A DNA stretch of 64,000 nt, from contig QALN01000002.1 in the NCBI GenBank assembly GCA_003150615.1, positions 62,001 through 126,000 of the forward strand, given 5' to 3'. A program made the translations under genes and the position numbers. This DNA is from Flavobacteriales bacterium (GTDB lineage Bacteria; Bacteroidota; Bacteroidia; Flavobacteriales; UBA1820). The notes below the pieces were generated by a model. That model saw nothing but the letters and a program-made list of their open reading frames with translations, searched no databases and had not been told where the DNA came from. This document shows positions 57,543 through 64,000 of the stretch, piece by piece (the first letter of the stretch is position 1; every line of letters begins with the position of its first letter).

Positions 57543-58126
57543 TCTATAAGCCCTTTGTTATGTTTATCGTAATATAATAATGCTATAGCGTTCCAGCATA
57601 CGGCGGATAGATGCATGAATCCCTCCTTATCATATCTCTCCCCTTTCGTATAAGCGACCAAGTGTCTCATGAGTGCACCTAGATAACGATTGAACCCATC
57701 AGGTATATCTTGCCATGAGTTATCAGCATACTTCTTGGCACCTTCTGTATATACCCTCACGATGTCTTCTATCTCAGCCAAAGGAAGGAGGTCCCACCGG
57801 AGTTTGCCGTCGGCCCGGTCGTTCTTCCCGCTGCCGTCCTTCCCGACGAACGGTGCGTCTGTCGCTTCCCACTCATTGGTATTACATAGACCCTCGCCGA
57901 TAGAGCTATAATTCGTAAGCTTATCGACCGTTTCCTCATCAATAATCCTTAATTTAATAGCCCTGTTTAATGATACAACCATTTCCTCGTCAGCCCAAGC
58001 ATATTCATATGATGCTTTAAATAATGGGCCTAATTTCATCATTCCTGTACGATCGGCGGTTTCAAGTACCTCAAATACCTCACCGTCATAAACAACCTTT
58101 TCGTATTTACTAAATTCCTCTTTCAT
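57518..58126 (-). CDS. dATP/dGTP diphosphohydrolase-like (MazZ/DUF5664) protein
   Basis: 202 residues. The C-terminal domain (about 105-190) has the family pattern GKLRWDLLPLAEIEDIVRVY, EGAKKYADNSWQDIP, YLGALMRHLVAYTKGE and DKEGFMHLSAVCWNAIALL. The family is a MazG-like all-helical pyrophosphohydrolase, and in Z-genome phages it removes dATP and dGTP. The N-terminal 100 residues are a separate domain (YEKVVYDGEVFEVLETADRT). It could shape the nucleotide pool. It ends TAG-TAG. Confidence 0.7.
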   Translation of the reverse strand: MKEEFSKYEKVVYDGEVFEVLETADRTGMMKLGPLFKASYEYAWADEEMVVSLNRAIKLRIIDEETVDKLTNYSSIGEGLCNTNEWEATDAPFVGKDGSGKNDRADGKLRWDLLPLAEIEDIVRVYTEGAKKYADNSWQDIPDGFNRYLGALMRHLVAYTKGERYDKEGFMHLSAVCWNAIALLYYDKHNKGLIEWKSQEKE

Positions 58127-58434
58127 TTTAAATTTCTTTTTTGTTTTATTATTATTACTGGATCATCATTAAAAGGAGACAGTATTCCAAGATGCAGCAA
58201 TATGCTTCGCTCATCCCCATCATTCTTTTCTGCTTTAAAGCCATTGATAACACATTTGTTACTAGATATAATAAAACCGCTTGTATCAGGATTATTTTCA
58301 ATTGTAACCCATCCCTTTTTAACTGATTCATGATTCCTTAGTTTATCAGCATCATCTTTCGTTAACCAATATTCCTCAAAAACAGTATCCGGATATTTGG
58401 TCTTTATTTCCTCGTAAGTATCATACCATGTCAT
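58123..58434 (-). CDS. Small early protein, unknown
   Basis: 103 residues starting MTWYDTYEEIKTKYPDTVFE; this ATG lies after the upstream stop. It has EYWLTKDDADKLRNHESVKK and a C-terminal FNDDPVIIIKQKRNLK. Its stop overlaps the next start. Not recognised. Confidence 0.55.
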   Translation of the reverse strand: MTWYDTYEEIKTKYPDTVFEEYWLTKDDADKLRNHESVKKGWVTIENNPDTSGFIISSNKCVINGFKAEKNDGDERSILLHLGILSPFNDDPVIIIKQKRNLK

Positions 58435-58450
58435 ATTTTCATGTTTTAGA

Positions 58451-58672
58451 TTAATAAAATTCGCTAAGATCCCTACATTCCGGTGTCTCACCTGTTATGG
58501 AATAAAGCTCACCAGATGATAGATATACGCAATGCGATGTCTTCCCGTCCCTCCACTCGCTTTGCTTCGTAATCCCGCAAATAGCGCAGCGTTGGGTCCC
58601 CGGCCCTGCCTTTACCCACGAGTGTCGTACGTTTTTCTTTCTCGTCCTGTTGGTGTTGTCAAGTTTCCTCAT
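58451..58672 (-). CDS. Small zinc-ribbon-like protein
   Basis: 73 residues, basic start (RKLDNTNRTRKKNVRHSW), then TQRCAICGITKQSEW and SHCVYLSSGE...TPECRDL. C-x2-C with two later Cys and a His could bind one zinc ion. Phages carry many such small nucleic-acid or host-protein binders. Confidence 0.6.
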   Translation of the reverse strand: MRKLDNTNRTRKKNVRHSWVKAGPGTQRCAICGITKQSEWRDGKTSHCVYLSSGELYSITGETPECRDLSEFY

Positions 58673-58673
58673 A

Positions 58674-58859
58674 TTAATCCTCCAAAGTCATTATAATCTT
58701 ATCTTTCCCGATAATAACCTCATTCCCGCTCCTTACATCAAAGCATTTCCCTTCATCTGCCTCCTTGAAATAAAGAGCACCATTGTACTCGAACAAACCG
58801 AAGCCGTAATCGTCTAGCTTCATTTCGTTAAGTCTCTTGAATTTGTATATTTCCCCCAT
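58674..58859 (-). CDS. Small early protein, unknown
   Basis: 61 residues starting MGEIYKFKRLNEMKLDDYGF, beta-rich (GLFEYNGALYFKEADEGKCF). It overlaps the membrane-protein gene upstream by 32 bases. Not recognised. Confidence 0.55.
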   Translation of the reverse strand: MGEIYKFKRLNEMKLDDYGFGLFEYNGALYFKEADEGKCFDVRSGNEVIIGKDKIIMTLED

Positions 58860-59028
58860 ATTTTCTGTATTTTTTATATTTTGTATTACTAAACACATCA
58901 AAAAAGATAGATAAGATCATTGCTATTATCCCTTCATAAAATTTAGTCGAATCATTCTTTTCATTTCCTTCTACTATCAAATAGATAGAACACGCCATTA
59001 TTATAAAGGTAGATCCTAATCCAATCAT
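58828..59028 (-). CDS. Small two-helix membrane protein
   Basis: 66 residues with two hydrophobic segments (IGLGSTFIIMACSIYLIVEG and FYEGIIAMILSIFFDVFS) and a basic tail. The start overlaps the DHH gene's stop by 4 bases. It may be a superinfection or membrane-modifying protein; there is no direct evidence. Confidence 0.6.
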   Translation of the reverse strand: MIGLGSTFIIMACSIYLIVEGNEKNDSTKFYEGIIAMILSIFFDVFSNTKYKKYRKYGGNIQIQET

Positions 59029-59894
59029 AACATTTTCCTTGTTTTCAAAAACTCCATCATATCCTCTGCGCTAAGCTGGAAGCCTGCCGCCGCCTTATGA
59101 CCTCCTCCCCCGGGATGGGCTTTATGTGCCAGCGCCGAGACATCCACCTCCTCTTTGGTGGTATAGAATGAACATCTAAAGAATCTTCCGTTCCAGCAAA
59201 ATGGCATCATCAGATCATGTCTCTTAGGGTTATACATAGATTCAAATGTAGTAGAGTTAAACTCCGTGGTATTCATACATATAGCCTTGTACCCAAATAC
59301 ATCAGCCTCGAATGAGAACATATTCATCTCCCCTCTGTTTTTCTCTACTATATACTCTATTATAGCCTCCCCGTTATTTATCATATCATTCACTAAGTTG
59401 CTATCGGCTTTATCTAGTACATCCTTAACAATGTTTACATCAAGACCGCAATATCCCCTCATCCCGTACTGGAACGCCATGACATCACTCCACTCGAACC
59501 GGTCGTAATCCCATACATCATAAGCACTCAATAATTCTACCACATTAGGAGTTTTGATGTCATCGAAAAGATATTCCCACGTAAGCTCACAGGCCGCCGC
59601 CCCTATACGCCTCTTGCCCTTTACCTCGTAATCCCTCATATCGTCTATGGCTGTCTTATGATGGTCTATCCATACGACATCTATACCTTTCTCTTTCCAC
59701 TCATCGAAAAGGAATCTCGTTCTGCTCCCAAATGACACGTCAACTACAAATACCTTATCATATTTATTCACGTCAGGTATTTCCTTGCCGTAATTGTAAG
59801 GAAGAAGATCAATGTCCCCTTTGAAATACTTTTTTACTATAGCCGCTGACATTACTCCGTCAAGATCAGCCTCATGATATATACACCCAATCAT
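59025..59894 (-). CDS. DHH-family phosphoesterase (RecJ/NrnA-like)
   Basis: 289 residues. Motif I is HEADLDGVMSAA, motif II VFVVDVSFGSR, motif III VVWIDHHKTAID (DHH at about 76-78), and the DHHA1 domain ends HPGGGGHKAAAGF. All metal-binding residues are visible. The family hydrolyses phosphodiesters, including 5'-3' single-strand exonucleases, nanoRNases and cyclic-dinucleotide phosphodiesterases. Its place among replication genes favours nucleic-acid end processing, but breakdown of signal nucleotides from host defence is an alternative. Confidence 0.85.
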   Translation of the reverse strand: MIGCIYHEADLDGVMSAAIVKKYFKGDIDLLPYNYGKEIPDVNKYDKVFVVDVSFGSRTRFLFDEWKEKGIDVVWIDHHKTAIDDMRDYEVKGKRRIGAAACELTWEYLFDDIKTPNVVELLSAYDVWDYDRFEWSDVMAFQYGMRGYCGLDVNIVKDVLDKADSNLVNDMINNGEAIIEYIVEKNRGEMNMFSFEADVFGYKAICMNTTEFNSTTFESMYNPKRHDLMMPFCWNGRFFRCSFYTTKEEVDVSALAHKAHPGGGGHKAAAGFQLSAEDMMEFLKTRKML

Positions 59895-59918
59895 AATAAT
59901 TTTTTTATTTGTTTCAAT

Positions 59919-60101
59919 TCATATTCTATCACACTGATACGACCCATGATAATCACCATCTTCCTTCTTAGATAAGATATTATCTATTTGGGCTGACGCT
60001 AATACCATCATCATGCAATGATTTGATTTAATTTTTTTTAATATATCTACGCCATTTATCGTAATTAGAACACCAATATTTTTTATCCCATCTATACCCA
60101 T
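59919..60101 (-). CDS. Small early protein, unknown
   Basis: 60 residues starting MGIDGIKNIGVLITINGVDI, mixed alpha/beta, ending DGDYHGSYQCDRI. It lies in the gap between helicase and DHH genes. Coding support is only moderate. Confidence 0.45.
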   Translation of the reverse strand: MGIDGIKNIGVLITINGVDILKKIKSNHCMMMVLASAQIDNILSKKEDGDYHGSYQCDRI

Positions 60102-60103
60102 AT

Positions 60104-61564
60104 TTATAATCTATTGTTTTTAATTAAAAAATCTATGTACTCTTTTATCTCCTTGTTTCGACCGTTATCCCAATCAAATGTCTCGTTTATGAATTTGAAG
60201 TACGATACCGGAATTGAATGCAACATCCATCCACAATACTTGCCGAATGCCATTAACGTAGAGCCAAGGGGATGATCCGGTCTCCCGGGAACAGGGGCGG
60301 CGGTTACGCCCTGCGCCAGCCCCCTCCTACGATCTTTCTTGGCGGCTTTGATATCCAGATCTGTTTTCGTTACCTTATCCCCCATCGGGATATTGGTAAT
60401 TAGTTTATCGCCGATAAACATCCCCCATCCATATCCTTTGTAGTTCTCTATACTAAGTTCTCTTATATCACCGAACCTTGACGAGTTATTGCAACAATCA
60501 ACGACCAATGCGCTATCCTTACCGTCCTTTATCCTGACAGCTCTCCCAAGCCACTGATAAAACGACGAGAATGAGAATGTTGGTCTTCCTACTATTACAC
60601 AATCCAGACCCGGATGATCGAATCCCGTACCGAGGGCGGAATAGTTGAACACTACCTTCGTCTTACCCGACTTAAACCTCTCAACTATAGCCTCCCGCTG
60701 CTTCTTTGGCGTGCCTCCGTGAACCACCTCCGCAATGCCGGCACATATCTTGGCGTTCATCCATTCGGCGGCAGTATTGCAGCTCTCAACAGAATCCATA
60801 AACACCAGTATAGATCTACAGATGTCTTTTAATACCATCAACCGACGTAAAATAAGGTTGTTTAAGCCATTTTTTCTCACCGCCTCACTAATTGACTCAG
60901 CCGTATATTCGGAGCCGTTAGAATTGAGTTTAAGGGCATCTTCATTGAAATCCCATGTCTCATATTTAAGAGGTGTCCAAAATCCTTGCCTTATCATCTC
61001 CTCTACCTGTATCACGTGAATCAGGTTCTTGAAATATACCGGTCTCATACGAGTGATGAAATTAAGTTGGGAATATGATGTCTGTCCTATCGACATGTTT
61101 TTAAGTCTACATGGCGTGGCTGTAAACCCTATCACCTTTCTCGGCTTCAGCTCATTCATGAATGTCATGAACTCACTGCCATCCTCAGGACTGTATCCGG
61201 CGTGAGCCTCATCTATCAATACGTTTCTGATTCCCATCTCCTTAAGCTGACCAACAACCTTCTTGATAGACCCTAACGTGGCGTATATCATGTTAGACAG
61301 CTCTTTCTTGCCACAGGAGGCGGAGTAGATGGTCGCCGGTATGCCATATGATGTAAGCTTGCAGTAGTTTTGTATTAGTAATTCGCGAGACGGCTGGAGA
61401 ATCAGCGTCTTATCTCCCATCAATCTAGCCGCTTCTGCTATGAGGATCGATTTACCGCAACCTACCGGTCCGATGACTAATACTGGATCATGTCTATCAG
61501 AGTTTATGTAATCGGATATACTTTTAACACACTCCTCTTGATATGGTCTTAGTCTGTATATCAT
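60104..61564 (-). CDS. Superfamily 2 DNA/RNA helicase
   Basis: 486 residues. Walker A is GPVGCGKS (32-39), motif II DEAH (118-121), motif III TATP (148-151), and motif VI QWLGRAVRIKDGK near residue 340. The two RecA-like domains are followed by a C-terminal tail of about 120 residues. The layout resembles SSL2/RadD-like and phage UvsW-like helicases. A role in replication-fork or recombination processing is likely. The ATG overlaps the stop of the 54-residue gene upstream (ATGA). Confidence 0.9.
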   Translation of the reverse strand: MIYRLRPYQEECVKSISDYINSDRHDPVLVIGPVGCGKSILIAEAARLMGDKTLILQPSRELLIQNYCKLTSYGIPATIYSASCGKKELSNMIYATLGSIKKVVGQLKEMGIRNVLIDEAHAGYSPEDGSEFMTFMNELKPRKVIGFTATPCRLKNMSIGQTSYSQLNFITRMRPVYFKNLIHVIQVEEMIRQGFWTPLKYETWDFNEDALKLNSNGSEYTAESISEAVRKNGLNNLILRRLMVLKDICRSILVFMDSVESCNTAAEWMNAKICAGIAEVVHGGTPKKQREAIVERFKSGKTKVVFNYSALGTGFDHPGLDCVIVGRPTFSFSSFYQWLGRAVRIKDGKDSALVVDCCNNSSRFGDIRELSIENYKGYGWGMFIGDKLITNIPMGDKVTKTDLDIKAAKKDRRRGLAQGVTAAPVPGRPDHPLGSTLMAFGKYCGWMLHSIPVSYFKFINETFDWDNGRNKEIKEYIDFLIKNNRL

Positions 61565-61725
61565 TTGGATCTGTAGTTATCAAAAACGTCTTTCACGTAC
61601 TCTAATCTTATCGCACACTCCCGACCATCGTCCATTTTCACCATCAACGTCTCTTTGGTCTTGCTTATGGCTATCACCTCTCCCATCCCTATTATATCAC
61701 CTATCTTTACATCAAATTTACTCAT
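61561..61725 (-). CDS. Small beta-barrel-like protein coupled to the helicase
   Basis: 54 residues starting MSKFDVKIGDIIGMGEVIAI, then TKETLMVKMDDGRECAIRLE. The strand pattern suggests a small SH3/KOW-like barrel. It overlaps the gene upstream by 8 bases and the helicase start by 4, so it is translationally coupled on both sides. It may modulate the helicase. Confidence 0.65.
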   Translation of the reverse strand: MSKFDVKIGDIIGMGEVIAISKTKETLMVKMDDGRECAIRLEYVKDVFDNYRSK

Positions 61726-62308
61726 GGTTCAGCCTTTTATTAAATTCCTCTATCTTGCTCCTGTCTGTCTCTTTGGTCATCTTAGCCTCTTCCTTGAATA
61801 TGTCATACCCTTCTCGGATATTGTCTCCAACCATATTCTCTATCATCTCCCTTAACTCATCGCTTCTTACGGCGAAAGATATCTGAAACGATTTACTTGT
61901 ACCTTTCATTAGACAATCAATCTCCTTCTTGCATTCTGTCATCAACCGATCCAGATTATCGAATTTAACGAACTTAGAGTTGCCATTGGCTTTCCTTACC
62001 CCATCCTTGAAATCCTCCAATATCCCGTTAAACACATCTGCCATACACATTATGGAATGTAGCCATACCAGCATATTGAATTTATATTCATTATCAGCGT
62101 TGTTCATCAAACTCACCAAAGACTCGCTTTTTGTCAACATGATCTTCGATTCCCGGTCTACGATATCCTTTATCTCCTGCCGGCATTTCATGGCACCAAC
62201 GAAATCCATTTTAGAATAACATTCATTTGATTTCTCTACCAATTTCCTGATATCCTTTCTAGACATCAGAAGATCCAATACCTGTTTTTCTCTTTCGTTT
62301 TTATCCAT
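61718..62308 (-). CDS. Helical early protein, unknown
   Basis: 196 residues, nearly all helix and strongly charged (start MDKNEREKQVLDLLMSRKDI). It has MKCRQEIKDIVDRESKIMLT and a long C-terminal coiled coil. It has its own promoter and is first in a coupled run with the small barrel protein and the helicase. Such proteins sit beside replication genes in crAss-like phages (recalled); function is unknown. Confidence 0.6.
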   Translation of the reverse strand: MDKNEREKQVLDLLMSRKDIRKLVEKSNECYSKMDFVGAMKCRQEIKDIVDRESKIMLTKSESLVSLMNNADNEYKFNMLVWLHSIMCMADVFNGILEDFKDGVRKANGNSKFVKFDNLDRLMTECKKEIDCLMKGTSKSFQISFAVRSDELREMIENMVGDNIREGYDIFKEEAKMTKETDRSKIEEFNKRLNHE

Positions 62309-62327
62309 AATCGTTTATTTATTGACA

Positions 62328-62335
62328 CAAATATA
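62328..62335 (-). promoter_or_regulatory. -7 box TATATTTG on the - strand
   Basis: CAAATATA on the + strand, 19 nt before the ATG at 62308. Confidence 0.6.
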
Positions 62336-62338
62336 ATT

Positions 62339-62364
62339 AAAGCCTAGATATCTACCTAGGCTTT
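62339..62364. terminator. Hairpin between nuclease and helical-protein genes
   Basis: AAAGCCTAG pairs with CTAGGCTTT (9 bp, perfect, 8-nt loop), with T-rich flanks. It separates the nuclease transcript from the promoter at 62328. Confidence 0.6.
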
Positions 62365-62373
62365 TTAATAAAG

Positions 62374-63399
62374 TTAATCTTTTTTATTCTTTCTTTTTGA
62401 CTCGTCCCAATCCGATGAGTACCTGCATGTCCCTTGTTTGTGGATCGAGAAATCGCACCAAAAACACAAGGGCTTGGGGCGGGGTTCAAGGCAGGCCGGC
62501 TGGCGTCCCATGAGGTAGCGCTTCTCGTACTTATACCCTTGTTTGGCATCGTCCCAAACGTGAGCTTGATAGCTATCTATTTTATTTGTCTCGAAATCAT
62601 ACATATCAAGAAGGATATCATTAAGTTCCTTGACCGATCTCTCCACTTTCTCCTTATCTACCTTCACGTTTTGGTTATCCAACATACGGGTAAAAAAATA
62701 GCTACACATATCTGGTAATACCTTATACTTCCTGTATATGTAAAAGGCGTATATCGGATGCTGGAGATTGTGAAGCAATTTATCCTTATCGAATAATTTT
62801 CTCCCAGACTTCCAGTCTATCGTATACATAGCTGTTCTGTCTTTTGTCTTATACTCACCTCTCCAGTCTACTGATCCTATGATATGTACCTTATCGTACG
62901 TAACACCATCCAAAGTAAGGGGCTTGGGCAGCTTATAGGGCAAGACGAAATCCTCCTCCACGCCGGCCGGTCTCGACCCCCGGATTACCTTCTCCATTGG
63001 CGTAAGATCGGACCATACCTTCTTATAATTGCCAGCAGCATCCTTCTCAAACAATCCTACAATCCATCTTATTAGTCTAGCCGCATGTTGCATGGACTCG
63101 ATTTGGGATTTTACGCTATCAAAAGGTATCTTCTCTATATCAGCGTAGTAGTTGAATGCCTTGCTCATATCCTCATAAGAAGGCCTGCATCCGTTCTTGA
63201 AGAAATACTCCATTGTCTGGTGGATAACCGTACCATATGACGTAGCCTCGTGCTTTTCCGTGGACCTATGACCCTCCACGTAAGTCTTATACCATTTGTA
63301 TGGACATTGGACGAACGTATCTATCTGGGAGTATGAGGCGGCGAGGACCTTCTTCCCGTCTATGACCTTACATAACAAATTATTCTCCGGTATTACCAT
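62374..63399 (-). CDS. Cas4/AddB-like PD-(D/E)XK nuclease with Fe-S cysteines
   Basis: 341 residues. The N-terminal SYSQIDTFVQCPYKWYKTYV carries the first cluster Cys. IIGSVDWRGEYKT and MYTIDWKSGRK supply the nuclease Asp/Asp-x-Lys, and LQHPIYAFYIY the Q-x-x-x-Y motif. The C-terminal CLEPRPKPLCFWCDFSIHK with a final Cys completes a C...C-x2-C...C iron-sulfur site. This is the RecB-family exonuclease of the Cas4/AddB/RecB type, acting on DNA ends in recombination. It overlaps the gene upstream by 20 bases. Confidence 0.85.
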   Translation of the reverse strand: MVIPENNLLCKVIDGKKVLAASYSQIDTFVQCPYKWYKTYVEGHRSTEKHEATSYGTVIHQTMEYFFKNGCRPSYEDMSKAFNYYADIEKIPFDSVKSQIESMQHAARLIRWIVGLFEKDAAGNYKKVWSDLTPMEKVIRGSRPAGVEEDFVLPYKLPKPLTLDGVTYDKVHIIGSVDWRGEYKTKDRTAMYTIDWKSGRKLFDKDKLLHNLQHPIYAFYIYRKYKVLPDMCSYFFTRMLDNQNVKVDKEKVERSVKELNDILLDMYDFETNKIDSYQAHVWDDAKQGYKYEKRYLMGRQPACLEPRPKPLCFWCDFSIHKQGTCRYSSDWDESKRKNKKD

Positions 63400-63802
63400 A
63401 AAGCTTATCTATGTTTATGTCATGTCCGTATAAATCCATTAACAGGTTTTGTAGATGGTGAAGATTCTTAATCTGAATAGGATCGCTTAGATCGTCTTCC
63501 AGATCCCTAAGGCTAAGATAATACCCATCATCAAAAATCTCTATAGATATTCCGTAGCCTCGATATACATCCCGCCCCTTATCACGCTTGAAATAGATAG
63601 TATCAAGTATATTATCATTTATCTCAATAGGCATGACATCATCTTCCCCGGAATACCATTTCATTATCCCGTCATCAACCTCACGTTCAAGGACCAATGA
63701 CTTACTTTCATTACGAATACCAGTAACGCACCCTACTCTCCATATATTGCCAGCCTTGTCTTTTACAAGATCCCCTATCCTTAGTTCTTTAGCCGAAATC
63801 AT
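63380..63802 (-). CDS. ISAKELRIGDLV-type conserved Bacteroides phage protein
   Basis: 140 residues from MISAKELRIGDLVKDKAGNI. The N-terminal barrel (WRVGCVTGIRNESKSLVLER) and C-terminal part (IQIKNLHHLQNLLMDLYGHD) are the well-known pattern of a protein found in many Bacteroides phages and mobile elements. Function unknown. The start chosen follows the family; a longer frame to 63844 covers the upstream gene. Confidence 0.7.
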   Translation of the reverse strand: MISAKELRIGDLVKDKAGNIWRVGCVTGIRNESKSLVLEREVDDGIMKWYSGEDDVMPIEINDNILDTIYFKRDKGRDVYRGYGISIEIFDDGYYLSLRDLEDDLSDPIQIKNLHHLQNLLMDLYGHDINIDKLYGNTGE

Positions 63803-63890
63803 ACTCGTCCTCCTCGTTATAATCGTCATCGCAATCATCGACAAGAGGGGTTTCTAGCCCCTCTTCCCAATCATCATATCCAAAGTCCAT
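63789..63890 (-). CDS. Tiny acidic protein
   Basis: 33 residues, MDFGYDDWEEGLETPLVDDC followed by DDDYNEEDEYDFG: almost only acidic and aromatic residues, DNA-mimic-like in charge. The ATG overlaps the upstream stop (TAATG) and its end overlaps the next start by 14 bases. Support comes from this coupling; the function is unknown. Confidence 0.5.
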   Translation of the reverse strand: MDFGYDDWEEGLETPLVDDCDDDYNEEDEYDFG

Positions 63891-64000
63891 TACTTACTCT
63901 TAAACCAATCATACAACATATCCACAAAAATCCCTACAGTTAGTTCATCAACAGATTTATCACCGAAGACATCATCCGGTATCCTTATATCCATCTTTTC
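63890..64000 (-). CDS. Gene running in from the right edge (or a 34-residue protein)
   Basis: The frame reads MDIRIPDDVFGDKSVDELTV then GIFVDMLYDWFKSK and TAA. An ATG at 63994 preceded by GAAAAG could be the real start, but the frame is also open to the edge, so a longer gene is possible. The stop overlaps the next ATG (TAATG). Confidence 0.45.
   Translation of the reverse strand, partial: EKMDIRIPDDVFGDKSVDELTVGIFVDMLYDWFKSK

Noticed and set aside
1..64000. Genetic code 15 (TAG read as Gln), as in some crAss-like phages
   Set aside because: The giant genes hold no in-frame TAG over about 35 kb, and several genes end in TAG directly before a terminator or another start codon. Only two internal TAGs were found, so wholesale reassignment is not supported.

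Overview
This window is part of the genome of a tailed, podovirus-like phage of gut Bacteroidales, most likely a crAss-like phage (Crassvirales). The host assignment rests on about 16 copies of the Bacteroidetes sigma -7 box TAnnTTTG placed just upstream of start codons, the lack of Shine-Dalgarno sequences, and the protein families seen. The crAss-like assignment is an inference. It rests on a ring/tail-tubular-like protein, a 2,172-residue muzzle-like protein, a run of very large virion proteins, Bacteroides-style fibre proteins, and a two-armed genome. Terminase, portal, capsid, DNA polymerase, primase and a virion RNA polymerase are not in this window. The standard genetic code fits the long genes.

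Bases 1-49,150 are the late arm, nearly all on the + strand. In order it holds a connector/ring block (0.6-3.4 kb); the muzzle-like giant (3.6-10.1 kb); a TnpB insertion (10.2-11.4 kb); a fibre gene (11.6-13.1 kb); a lysozyme/metalloprotease giant with a holin-like protein (13.4-17.4 kb); three large virion or cargo proteins (18.4-28.7 kb); a 745-residue protein (30.7 kb); a cluster of small proteins (33.2-36.5 kb); a fibre/fibre-adhesin/head-fibre cassette (36.6-41.2 kb); and a second giant, 2,149 residues, at 42.1-48.5 kb. Between these blocks sit independently promoted KilA-N, BRO, KilAC and Rha genes of the phage antirepressor type. Bases 49,142-64,000 are the early/replication arm, all on the - strand and tightly packed with ATGA and TAATG overlaps. 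It holds three DNA methyltransferases (one broken), a DEDDh exonuclease, a DHH phosphoesterase, an SF2 helicase, a Cas4/AddB-like Fe-S nuclease, a MazZ-like nucleotide hydrolase, a Cys-less thioredoxin fold, a lectin-like adhesin and many small proteins.

The most interesting signal is a family of four 5' leader RNAs (28.7, 29.5, 41.2 and 48.75 kb). In each, a small hairpin right after the promoter carries a loop that is perfectly or nearly perfectly complementary to the loop of a second hairpin ending 10-14 nt before the start codon. The paired sequences differ between copies but the pairing is kept, so the structure itself seems to be selected. I know of no described family that matches it. 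Three of the four leaders precede BRO or Rha type genes.

A second theme is disruption of accessory genes. Five genes continue in frame beyond a single stop codon (TAG, TAA, TAA, TGA, TAG), four early genes look frameshifted, and a deletion scar fuses truncated Rha and methyltransferase genes where the two arms converge. The giant structural genes are intact. No stretch longer than about 300 bases lacks a gene; the larger gaps (11.4-11.6, 32.9-33.2, 36.0-36.2 and 48.5-48.75 kb) hold terminators, promoters and hairpins. I saw no tRNA, rRNA or CRISPR array.
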